Below, in pieces: positions 11,876 through 22,267 of a stretch of 64,000 nucleotides of DNA. Numbering within the stretch: position 1 is the stretch's first letter; the number at the start of each line of letters is the position of its first letter. The notes under the pieces were generated by a model, which saw only the letters and a list, made by a program, of their open reading frames with translations, was not told the origin of the DNA and ran no database searches. The stretch comes from Oscheius sp. JU75 (Eukaryota; Nematoda; Chromadorea; Rhabditida; Rhabditidae). A program made the position numbers and the translations under genes. Location of the stretch: contig JASJZC010000005.1 in the NCBI GenBank assembly GCA_037178855.1, forward strand, positions 9,486,001 through 9,550,000, in the 5' to 3' direction.

Positions 11876-14800
11876 ATGAGTCCGAGCGACCCGTTTCCAG
11901 TTGATGTTCCCGTTGTGCCCATGTGGATGAGACGGCTCAAGAGAGCTCTCAGCTCTGCCTTCGTGGATTTTGCAGCCCATACCAGGTGGGTATTTTTTTG
12001 TTTCTGTGACCGGGAACTTTGTAGTTTGTTGAAAAAAGATTGAGATATCGAATCAACTAGCCTGGCTGGTTCTTCCATTCTCTTACGAATTAATAGTCGT
12101 TTTACCTACCACATGGTCGTATAACTGGCGACAATGACTCATTTCAGTTTTTAAGAATAATTTAACCTTTTGGATCCATTAGAAACTGTCAAACACCGAA
12201 AATGTAACCTTACGTCAGTCTCACGAGACCCACGATTCAAAATTCAAAGAAATCCCGCCTAGGTTGTTCTTGATCCTGATCTGAGCTTTGCTCCATAGAA
12301 ATGGTCACAGAAAATAGAATAGCCAATCCATGAGTTTCAGAATCTTTCCCAATTATCGAAAAAAGCACAAACTGGTTTCTGAGCCGACAATTGCTGTCAG
12401 AAAAAGCCGTACCAGATTGTCCATTTCCTTCCGCCTTCTCTGAGGGGCCATCCGTCCCGAGCAATTGACGAAAGAGAGTGTGGTGTCTGTTGCATATAGC
12501 CCATTAGTTGGAGATTGGGAGCAGAGGGATTGAAAATCAGAACTTTTGAACGGAACGAAGAGAGTCAGAGAGATATGCCAACAATCCGTGCACTCCCGAA
12601 CTCAACCAGACTCGTAATGAATACTCGAGCAACCTTTTAGCTCCCATGGCATACCACGGGCTTACGTCTCCATGGGATGGCGTCGATTTCTCTGGTCGCT
12701 TCTATTCATTTGCTGTTTCTCCTTTTTCTGTGTTCAAGCAGTTTACATTGTTCAGCGGTTTCAAAGGTAGGCTAGTATTCTAAACCAGACAACAGTTTTC
12801 AGAAACGACATCATAGTCGGGGTTGAGATCAAGTTCGAGCAGATACGATTCCCTGCTGTCACAATTTGCAATATGAACCCGTATAAAAACTCCCTGGCCA
12901 GGCAGACAAGCACAATCAAGTCTGCGCTGGAATCATTTGAGCATGCTATTGGCAAGAGTCATGGAATGCATCCAACCGAGGGACTGAGAAAGAAAAGGTT
13001 TGTACTGTTTCTCTGTCTCTAAATACCTTTGGTTCAGGTCGCCTTCTTCAGGTCCGAACATTATCGCTGCCCACGTTTACTGCTCAGAGAAAGACGGGTT
13101 CTACAGTCCAGTTTCAGAAGGAGGTCAAGAATGCGTAAGTTCTCTTTCTTATCGCCTTTTACTAACAACATTTTCAGACCTGCGCCACCTTCTCCGACAA
13201 AGAATTCTACTGGAATTGTGCTCTAACCTCCTTATGGAAACTCCAACCATGTGAAGATGCTCAGCATTTATGCTACTGTCAAGATCACTACTGTATATTG
13301 GCAGAGAGACAGGTCCAAGTTGAGGGAAGGTGGCCTCTTCGCCTCAGTTCTAAGAATGGCAGCGTCTGTATATCACCAGAAGGAACAGAAGCTTTCTGTG
13401 CTCTGGCTGGAGAGTGGCGCCTTGCCCAGTGTGAAGGATGTGACTGGTGGGGACGATGTGCCGAATCTTTTGAACTCTCCGGAGACGATTGCATCTGTGA
13501 TGACGAAGAGAATTGCTTTGCCGTGGTCAGGACCAGAGGGAGGAAGAAGAGGAAAGCTGATAAGAAAAACGGGGAGCTTGGATCGGTGAGAAGGATATTG
13601 TGTCTAGCAGAACGGAAGTTTAGATACGGGTTCGACGAGACAAGACGAGGATCTATGAGAAGATTTTAAGTCATTACGATGGCTTACTAGCTGTGTATTC
13701 GAAATGTGCTTGCAGAGGACCAGGAGACTGTTTGGCTCTGAAGGATAGGGTAAGTCGAGGGAAGAATTCAATGATTTGATACAGTTCCTTTCAGGACCTG
13801 ACCAACGGAACCATGTGTCTCTGCTTCTACAACAAGAAGAACGAGCATCTCTGGCCCTGCTACCAGGAGCAGGATTGGGAAGAACGGAAATGCTCCAGAT
13901 GCTCCACCTTCGGAGACTGCAACTACGCTGAGACGCAAGAGGGGAAGCTGGACTGTTTTTGTGCCAATCCGATTAAAATGTGCGTCAGGATCGATCCGCC
14001 CGAGGGCAACAGTACTGATCTCGACGATAGGATAGTCAAGTTTTGGGAAATCGCCCCCACCACGACTGTCTCCCCAGTACAGAAGAAAAAGTTTGACAGG
14101 GAGAAGGCTTATGGTTACTCGGTAAGCATCTGCATTTCTCTTACACGTCTTCCAGGGAGTGAAAGACCCGATCGCCCTGAAATCCAAAGCAATGGAGAAC
14201 ATCATGTTTGCTGTCGACCAGTTGACAGAGGAAGATAAATGGGCCATCAGCTACAACAAGTCTGACTTCATTCTGAAGTGCTCGTTCAACGGAAAGGAGT
14301 GTCATGTTGAACAGTAGGTTGCCGATGCTTCAAAATAGATAGTTTCAGGGACTTTGATGCCTATCTGGATCCGACTTATGGAGCTTGTTTCACCTATGTG
14401 GCTAGCAAGACAGGGAATGTCAGCAATGACAGAGCTGGACCGGCCTACGGTGAGTTGAAGAGACACTATGACGCGTTCCCAAGGTATAGAGACAACATCA
14501 AAAATCTTTGCCATTAGTGTTTGGCATCGAGTCTTTTTATCCAATGAACTAGACAATTTAGATCTTGGCACTTCCGGCCATCAATGAACAGGGCCCTATA
14601 AAGATCACCTATATTGAAATTTAGGACTCCGTCTTGAAGTCTTCGTCAACGTGACCGAGTATCTTCCCACTACTGAAGCAGCAGGAGTCAGACTCACAGT
14701 TCACTCGCACGATGAGCAGCCGTTTCCCGACACTCTCGGATATTCAGCCCCGACAGGTTTTGTCAGCAGTTTTGGCATTCGATTGGTATGTCTCTCCAAG

Positions 14801-15746
14801 AAATTTGACGCTAAACACGGACCAGAAATCCATGAACAGACTGCCAGCTCCCTACGGTGACTGTGTTCAAGAGGGAAAGAACGCCGATTTCATTTATCAA
14901 GACAAACACTACAGTACTGAGGGCTGCCAGAGGAGTTGTATACAGTGAGTGAGAATCAGGAAAAGTGAGGGAGGGAATTTCAGGAAGCACTTGGCAAAGA
15001 AATGCGGCTGTGGAGATCCGAGATTCCCGCCCTATCAGGACAAGAAGAACTGCCCGGTGGACGATCCGGAGAAACGTGAGTTACTGCTGACAGAGGTTGG
15101 TCATGGGGATAAGGGTATGCAGTACGTTTTGACCTTCTACCTTTCTGTCTCTTCCAAATGGGCAGCTGACAATTTTCGGACAGACAAGTATTTGCCGAAA
15201 CATTCCATCCGGCCAGCTAAAAACGTTTTTCATTCCAGGAGCCTGCATCAAAGACGAGATCGTCTACGCTGCTCAACATTACGCCGAGCTCAATTGCAAC
15301 TGCAGGCAACCCTGTACCCAGGATGTCTATTCTGTCAGCTACTCGGCCAATCGTTGGCCAGCAGTTCCTGGAGACCAATCCGGCTGTCCAGACGGTCTTC
15401 AACCCCACCAGTGCATGTTGTACAAACGGGAACAAGGAGCCATGATAGAAGTCTTCTTCGAGCAGTTGAACTACGAGTCCTTGATGGAGAGCGAGGCTTA
15501 TGGAATGTCCAACCTGCTGTCAGATTTCGGCGGTCAATTGGGACTATGGATGGGAGTTTCGGTTATCACCATCATGGAGGTAGGTAGCATTTGGCATCCT
15601 GAGTGACAATCCTTTAGGTGACAATCCTCATTTTCGATCTCGGCTATACACTTCTCACTTGCGGAATGGGAGAGAGAAAGAGAACACTGTCAGGGAAGAG
15701 ATCGATAAGTTCGCTCAGATATTCTGTCTCGAAAGCGGACCATTGA
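11876..15746 (+). CDS. Degenerin (DEG/ENaC sodium channel subunit)
   Basis: Fourteen exons in continuous phase: 11876-11985, 12641-12766, 12803-12997, 13038-13134, 13178-13585, 13624-13749, 13795-14121, 14156-14313, 14349-14449, 14625-14785, 14826-14944, 14984-15075, 15239-15579, 15618-15746; 829 residues. DEG/ENaC subunits assemble as trimeric amiloride-type cation channels; nematode degenerins serve mechanosensation and motor control. Seen in order: the cytoplasmic HG gating motif (SSHGIPRAY), TM1 (about 50-72), [13 protein letters not shown] just outside it, a large Cys-rich ectodomain, the degenerin block RAGPAYG ... [15 protein letters not shown] ... [11 protein letters not shown], then CNCRQPC and TM2 with the selectivity filter in [13 protein letters not shown] (about 765-795). 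It resembles the MEC-10/UNC-8/DEL type, but I cannot assign an orthologue. Intron 1 is unusually long (655 nt). AATAAA lies at 15764. The start is the ATG giving a family-like short cytoplasmic N-terminus; an upstream in-frame ATG exists. Confidence 0.93.
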
Positions 15747-16204
15747 TGGTTTTTTAATGTTGAATAAAGGTATCCTATTGATGATGAGAAATAGTTTACC
15801 AAGAATGCTTGCTGTTCCTAGCTAGCAATTTTTTTTCTTTCTTTCATTTTAAGATTTTCTCTACCCATGATGTTCTTCATCATTGCTGCTTCAACCAAGT
15901 TGTAAGAATGTTCTTGATCAAAACAAAAACCGAAACTGGCTAGTCTTTTGCCCTCTCCTCGTCATTCTAGCTGCTTCTCCCCAATTGACCTTCATCAATA
16001 ATCAAGTGACCACAGTGTTTCAGCCCCGCACTCTCTCAAGAATGCACTTTCTCTTACCTATAATTGGCGCTTCTCAAGTGAGGTGCTTAACGCTGTAACA
16101 AGAAGTGAAAAGCTTTGTGACCGTCCTTCCTGATAACAAACACATTGGCTGCCAACTGATTTGGGTTTGAGAGTGAGAGCAGAGTCAAGGTTACTCGACT
16201 GGTT
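15747..16204. other. Intergenic, promoter side of the collagen
   Basis: Contains the degenerin poly(A) signal at its left end and the collagen upstream region at its right end. No other gene seen. Confidence 0.5.
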
Positions 16205-16210
16205 TATAAG
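16205..16210 (+). promoter_or_regulatory. TATA-like box of collagen gene
   Basis: TATAAG sits about 36 bp before the collagen ATG. Nematode cuticle collagen genes commonly have a TATA-type core promoter with a very short leader; this spacing fits. Confidence 0.5.
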
Positions 16211-16245
16211 CAAACCATTTGGACGAAGTTAGCACAGCAGCAGGC

Positions 16246-17330
16246 ATGGAAGACGCCACTCGTCTCAAGGTAAGTGTCTTTCTCTGTCTCTCTGTCTCCT
16301 TGTGTCTCTGTCTCTACCTCTGTTCATTTCCTTCCTTCAGGCTTACCGCTTCGTGGCCTACTCGGCAGTGACTTTCTCCGTTGTCGCTGTCCTTTCAGTA
16401 TGTGTCTCTCTCCCGATGGTCTACAACTACATCGGTAATGTCAAGAAGAGCATGCACCACGAGATCAACTACTGTAAGAGCTCTGCCCAGTCGATCTACG
16501 AAGAAATCAACCATCTGAAGAATCTGCCCGCTGCTAACAGAACTGCCCGCCAGGCCGGCTATGCCACTGGACCTCCTGCCTCCGTCTATGGTGGACACCA
16601 ACAGCAACAAGGTGGTTACCAGACCGGAGACGCTGGAGTTCACGGAGGTGGGCAGGCCAGCTATCAGGGAGGAAGCTGCAGTGGTTGTTGTTTGCCCGGA
16701 GCTCCTGGACCCGCTGGAACCCCCGGAAAGCACGGTCGTCCAGGAAAGCCCGGAGCTCCTGGAGCCCCCGGAAACCCTGGCAAGCCTCCTCAGGCTCCCT
16801 GCGAGCCCATCACTCCCCCTCCCTGCAAGCCCTGTCCTCCTGGACCTCCCGGACCTCCTGGCCCTGCAGGACCCGCTGGAGATGCTGGACAAGACGGACA
16901 GCCCGGATCTGGAGGCGGACAAGGAGCCCCTGGACCCGCTGGTCCCAAGGGAGCCCCCGGACCAGCTGGAAACCCAGGACAGCCTGGAGGACCTGGACAG
17001 CCTGGACAGGATGGACCTTCCGGGCCAATCACCCCTGGATCTCCTGGTCCTGCTGGACCTCGCGGCCCTGCTGGACCTGCTGGACATCCCGGACAGCCTG
17101 GTGGACAAGGATATCCTGGTTGGTTTTGACATTAAGCTGGTGGTAACAGAGCTTTAGGACCCGCTGGACCCAAGGGACCCAGAGGACCCGACGGACATCC
17201 TGGTTCTGATGGAAACCCTGGGGCTCCTGGACAGCCCGGACAGTCTGGAGGAGCTGGAGAGAAGGGTATCTGCCCCAAGTACTGCGCTATCGATGGAGGA
17301 ATCTTCTTCGAGGATGGAACTCGTCGTTAA
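16246..17330 (+). CDS. Cuticle collagen with signal-anchor N-terminal domain
   Basis: Three exons, 16246-16269, 16341-17118 and 17158-17330, give 324 residues. The first exon encodes MEDATRLK; exon 2 continues with [20 protein letters not shown], the membrane segment of the nematode cuticle collagen N-terminal domain, then a short non-collagen region with RTARQA (possible subtilisin-type processing), a Cys cluster (CSGCC), and interrupted Gly-X-Y tracts separated by a Cys-containing spacer ([13 protein letters not shown]). It ends [19 protein letters not shown], a C-terminal signature shared by a group of C. elegans col genes. These proteins trimerise, are secreted by the hypodermis and cross-link into the exoskeleton. 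The small first intron carries a (TCTCTGTC)-rich tract. Confidence in the family is very high; the stage and orthologue are unknown. Confidence 0.95.
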
Positions 17331-18109
17331 ATCAGATCCTCACCTCAATAGTAAAAGATTCAAGCAGTTTTGTCGTTTTTTTGGATCGACAACGACCTTG
17401 AGACGTTGACTAAGTTCGCAACACTACTTCACAGATTTCCATCCCGATCTTTAAAGGACAGTTTCTCAGCTCTACAGCAGTTAACTACCGACAAAGCAAT
17501 TTTGCAGTAGCTCACCTGTAACTGCCACTCTTTCAGTAACACAAAACTCAAACCGTTGCTAAGGTCCGTCTCTTAGAAAACACACGAGCAGGAACGGATA
17601 CAGATTCCTGATTTCCAGTTCAGCTGGTTACAGATAATCCCTAAGTGCAGGCAAGCGAAAGCGTAGAGAGTCATCCTTCTGGTCGACATCAATAATGAAA
17701 CATAATGGTAGACAAGAAGCTTTGCACTGTAGGGGAAGATAACGCTCGCATAGTTTGACGAAAACAAGGGATAAACTCCAGAGTAGTCTCCGTCTCCAAG
17801 GCTTACCGTTGATTTTTTCCCAACTACGTTCAGAAAGATGTTACTATATCTACGACAAGCTGTCGCCCTTGTCACCATCAATCTCAATATCTGATTCTTG
17901 GTCGCTCTTCGCGCGTTTTTACACATGACCATTCTCTTTTTCACTTTCTCTCTCCCGGTACAGTTTACGATCCTTCCAAACCGTTTCAAAAAGACAGAAA
18001 TTCAACTTATCACTTTCCTGTAGACACATTATTTTTCCACATTTTCTCATGAGGTCTCTCTTAATCGTGGGCCCACGAGAATACTGTAACTTTTCATTTC
18101 TCGGAGCTG

Positions 18110-18360
18110 AATGTGGTCATGGGAGCTGAAAGAATATCTGAAGGACACAGGTAAAAGTTCCTTTTGTCACGAAACTAAAGTCTTGGGGATTGTCTGGAGA
18201 GACGCCAAAGAGTATAGAGACAAAAACACGGCTATTCTCTCACAGTCAATTGAAAAGCGGGAGGTACTGATAAGATTAGCGGGACATAGATCAGTAAGCA
18301 GCAAACATGTTCCCAGGTTCAAGGACAATGTTCTGGCTACTTTCATTGATATTTAAGCTT
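18110..18360 (+). repeat. Degenerate duplicated segment, copy 1
   Basis: Open frame with IVWRDAKEYRDKN ... PRFKDNVLATFIDI that aligns, with many changes, to the segment 480 bp downstream. No known domain recognised. It may be a relic of a duplicated exon or of a mobile element. Confidence 0.4.
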
Positions 18361-18589
18361 TCTGAGAGAAGGAAGCAGATTTCTGAACTTTGACTTAGGG
18401 GCTCGTCACTTTTTGCACACTTAACACATGTTTGACACTGGCTGAAAAAGTGATAATTGTTGTTTCAATTTAAGACAACAGACCTTTAACATTGCTTGAC
18501 TGTGCCCTGGTCAGATTAACGGCTTACCCTATCGTCAGTACCCAAGATTACGTTTGCTGGCTCTGGCTGTAAAAATCTCGTCACTGGAA

Positions 18590-18790
18590 GCACATGGGCA
18601 TAGGTGAGGAAAAGACCAAGAGTTTTCGAAGGAACGTTAGGATTATCTGGAGGACACAAAAAGAGTACAACAACATATCCCCAGTTCTACTGATTCGAAT
18701 AGTCGGAGGAGTTGATTAGGTTAGTGCTCAAAAAGTTTGCTATAGGTTCGAAGACAATGTAATGCCCGCCTACATCGATGACAAGTTCAT
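18590..18790 (+). repeat. Degenerate duplicated segment, copy 2
   Basis: Counterpart of the previous segment: RIIWRTQKEYNN ... YRFEDNVMPAYIDD, with an in-frame TAG between the conserved blocks. It continues into an open frame of unknown nature up to about 19000. Confidence 0.4.
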
Positions 18791-19065
18791 GGTTGAGACG
18801 ATAATTGCTTTGTTTAGAACGGAGGAGCTGAGGACGATAGCAAAAGTTCGTCGAAAAGACGACCTATATAGCTGCCGTTCCAAACCAATAAACCAAACTC
18901 TACCACAGCTTCTAGAAATTTATCGATTCCTTTGGATGGGTAGATTGGCATGCCAAAAGCTGAGCTCGAAGGTGGGAAAGCGCTGCGTTATTGGAAAGCG
19001 GAAAACCATATACCAATCGAGCTCTACTCTATTCCATTCATTCGTCGTCTCCTCCAATCATCAAG

Positions 19066-20472
19066 ATGTTCGGTCTACCCTTCCTTGGAGATTTTTTGAA
19101 GCACGCTGGCCACAAGCAGCCTGTAAGTTTCACGTTTCATTATACCTAAACAAATATTTAAGCTGGCCAACTTCATCGACCATCTCAACTACCGTGTCAC
19201 CACCTGCGTTCTGGGCTTCTTTGCCCTGCTCATTGCTGGAAAGCAGTTCCTCGGAGACCCGATTCAGTGCTGGACGCCTCCGGAATACAAGGAGCCCTGG
19301 GTCAAGTATGCTCATGACTACTGTTTTGCGGCCAGTTCCTACTACATTCCTTTTGAGGAGGACATCCCGATGAGTCAGCAGAGTTTCGGGAGAGAGGACC
19401 ATGTCAGCTATTACAGGTGGATCCATATTGTCTTGGCTATTCAGGTAGGCATGTTCATATATGACTCTGTCTCTATGTCTCTCTCCTTAATCAGTAACTT
19501 CTAGGCCATCTGCTTCTACTTCCCCAACTACTTCTGGAACAATGTTCACAAGGAAACTTCGATCAATCCTGAGAAGATGGTCGAAAAGGCTGATAAGATT
19601 GACAGCATCGAGAACAGCGGTGACAGAAAGAAAGGTCTCGAAGAGATGGCAGGACAGCTATGGGATACTGTCGAGTCGTTTGGAAGGATTGAGAAGAAGA
19701 AGGGACAGGTACAGCCACCACTGTAAAGACCAAACTAGCTGATTTTCAGCTCTATCCGACTCCCAGAAATGGCTACAATGCCTCCATGCTCTACCTTCTC
19801 ACCAAACTCTTCTATCTCCTCAATGTTCTCGGTCAACTCTACGCCTTGAACGTCTTCCTAGGAGGAACCTATCTTTCTTGGGGCTACCAGACGACTATGG
19901 ATCTGTACTTCGGACTTCCCATCCACAATTCTGGACTGTTTCCCAAAGTTGTCATGTGTGATTTCAAGGTAAGAGACAATGACAGTTTATAGAGACTCCA
20001 TGCTTCAGATCCGAATTCTGGCCAACATCCAAAACCAGACGATGCAATGTATCATGATGTTGAATGTCCTAAACGAGAAGATCTACCTCGGCATTTTCTT
20101 CTGGTTCCTGTTCTTGTTCATCATGAACGGTGCCAACTTCCTCTACCAGTTTCTCTACATGTGCTCTGCATCCCTGAGAACCAGAGCCATCCGTCAGAAG
20201 GTCAACTACTTCAAGGCATGTCAAGTCTCTGTAGTTGTAGACCTAAGTCACTTGTTCAGACCACTGTCACCGACCCTGTCATGTTCTCCTTCTTCACTGC
20301 ATCTCTCCGTGCGGACGGTTTCCTCCTTTTGGACTTTGTAACACGTCATCTGTCCAAGAGCTCCTCAACTGTCTTGGTGAATGCTCTTCTGGATAAGTAT
20401 GCGGCTGCCAAGAATGAGCAGCTTCGCAATGTTTATCCTGATGTGATCAACGAACTGATCAAAACAGTTTGA
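19066..20472 (+). CDS. Innexin gap-junction protein
   Basis: Six exons in phase: 19066-19122, 19163-19444, 19505-19708, 19750-19968, 20009-20215, 20260-20472; 393 residues. Innexins form invertebrate gap junctions and hemichannels. Seen: FIDHLNYRVTT before TM1, the first extracellular loop with its cysteines (QCWTPPEYKEPWVKYAHDYCF), the family signature region YYRWIHIVLAI (YYxW) at TM2, a cytoplasmic loop rich in Lys/Glu, TM3, a second extracellular loop with VMCDFK and MQCIMMLNVLNEKI, then TM4 and a tail ending NELIKTV. Intron 5 starts GCATGT, a GC donor that keeps phase. AATAAA occurs at 20512. The length matches typical nematode innexins. Which inx gene it corresponds to cannot be told here. 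Confidence 0.95.
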
Positions 20473-20550
20473 TATTGCTTATTTGATGATTTACTATCTG
20501 TGAACCTGTGAAATAAATTTGAAATCTCAAAGTTGTCGAAAAGCAAGAGA

Positions 20551-21872
20551 TCAAGGAAAAGGGAAAGTCAATTTAACTTGTGGGAAACGAATCCAGCGAT
20601 AAATAAGGGGACGATCAGTCAGTGAGCCAAAGTCCTGTCCGACTGTCAGGCTGAGTATCTGTCTCATTTCACAGCCCGCTTTATAGTGACCCTCGTAGAG
20701 GTGGTTGTTGCGGCGTACTTCCCTGTAACATATAGAATTTTGAATCTCCGAAAACCGACCGATACAGAATATTTCTCGAACAGAAGCCGAATAGGTCCTG
20801 TTAACGAAGATCATTGCCGCTATTCCAGCAGGTGCACCATGTAAGCCGTACACGATCAGTGCGTTAAGCATGACCAAAGCCACTCTGTTATTCAAGGGAA
20901 AACAAGAAAAGGTACGAATGTTACGGCTTTGCAATAGGTAAAGACCAGAAGCTGCCAGGGATGTCGTTCCAAAAAAAGCGATTTGAACACAGGTTTGAGC
21001 TATGAGAGAGCGAACAAGGACCGTGTGGAGTTCTGCAGTCTTTTTGGATAAACTGTTCATCATCTTCTTGAGACGGTAGAGCAGATGGACCATTATGAGG
21101 ATAATGGTTCCCGATACGCCACAGTTGCTAATGAACAGAAGAAGGGTAATTAGCCAGACGAATGGATCGTAGGGATCCCAGACAAATATGACAATGTCGT
21201 TCTGATCGATTTGCCAGGGCAGAAATGGTCCTTCTTCCTGCAAAGGGACAGTGACAGTGAAAAATCAACTAACTTCAAAGAATTGCTGTTTGAATCTTTC
21301 AGATCTTATACCCCAGATGTACATACAGACACACATAAGCACACTGAAAAAATATGTTGATATGTAGAAGGCAAAACGGATCCAAGCAGTTATCTTCAGT
21401 ATGTGGTTTTGTGGAAGAAGAACGTCCAGTCGGTAGTAGAAGAGACTGAGATTGGCACCGATGACGGCTGAAAGGTGTTGAGAGTGTACTACGGGACAGA
21501 CCGTCTGACTGTCTCTCTGTCTTGGACTAACCAGCGTTTATGCTCCAGGTAAAAGCCATTTGGAACTGTTTCGAGCCGGCACCTGATGCATAACCAATCG
21601 ATGACAAAGCCCATTGGTATGGAGGAAGAAAGATCGGCAGGAGAGAAAAGTTGTAGATGTGAGCGATGAAGGATCTAGCAGATATTTCGATAAGTGAGCC
21701 TAACTTACAGTCCGATGAAGATCGAGAAAAGAATCTTATATTCCGAAGTAGTAGCTTTGTTCTTGCTTGACCATATGGCAATGAGCGCCAACAGAAAAAT
21801 GGGAATAGCGGGAAAAATAAGAAACGTCCCAAAGCGAGAAAAATTAAGAGCAATTTCCTTGTAGTCAGTCAT
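20551..21872 (-). CDS. srh/sri-class chemoreceptor GPCR
   Basis: Four exons 5' to 3': 21709-21872, 21532-21674, 21274-21467, 20551-21237; 395 residues. MTDYKEIALNFSRFG is followed by a TM1 (FLIFPAIPIFLLALIAIW); exon 2 has PIFLPPYQWALSSIGYASG, like the TM2-loop of sri/srh receptors; exon 3 has LFYYRLDVLL at the end of TM3 and TM4-like sequence; exon 4 holds TM5, LVRSLIAQT before TM6, and YGLHGAPAGIAAMIFVNRTY, the HG...TM7 pattern of the srh/sri group. The tail after TM7 is longer than usual, so a small 3' intron could have been missed. Upstream ATGs in the same frame to 22121 exist; the chosen start gives a normal short N-terminus. Convergent with the innexin gene, 78 bp between stops. Confidence 0.75.
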
Positions 21873-22267
21873 TGAAAAGATTAACACACTATGTATGATG
21901 CTGGAGCAGATGTTTCCTCTTTTATTACCACATTCATACACCTGCATTCTAATGGACTTGGACCAGTGAACGTCCACGGAATCATGAAGAATGAATATCA
22001 ACATAGTGAGAATGAAACAGGAAGACATAGAAACAGAAGTACAGAGAGACAGACAAGCCAACACTGCTGACTCCGTCTTCCAACGCGAACTGAGACTGAG
22101 AAATTTTTTTATTAACATCACAGTTATAAGCTCTCCACGTAAAATTTAACAGACGTATATGGGTTTGGATCGAAGGCCGCTCTTTCTTTTCTTACTCTCA
22201 GGTAACTGATATGTTTTGACTAGCATTTTGAATTGAGACGGAGACTGTAAGGTGGATGGGCTGGAGA
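21873..22267. other. Spacer between receptor start and Egalitarian stop
   Basis: Presumed promoter of the minus-strand receptor and 3' end of the Egalitarian gene. No separate gene seen. Confidence 0.5.

Larger units (their letters stand above)
17331..19065. other. Intergenic with a pair of degenerate related sequences
   Basis: The two related segments listed separately (18110-18360 and 18590-18790) are the only structure I see. Other open frames on either strand lack support. Confidence 0.45.

Noticed and set aside
16395..17132. Long Ser/Arg- or Leu-rich frames across the collagen genes
   Set aside because: Gly-X-Y repeats (GGN CCN) leave all frames open; only the Gly-X-Y frame is supported.
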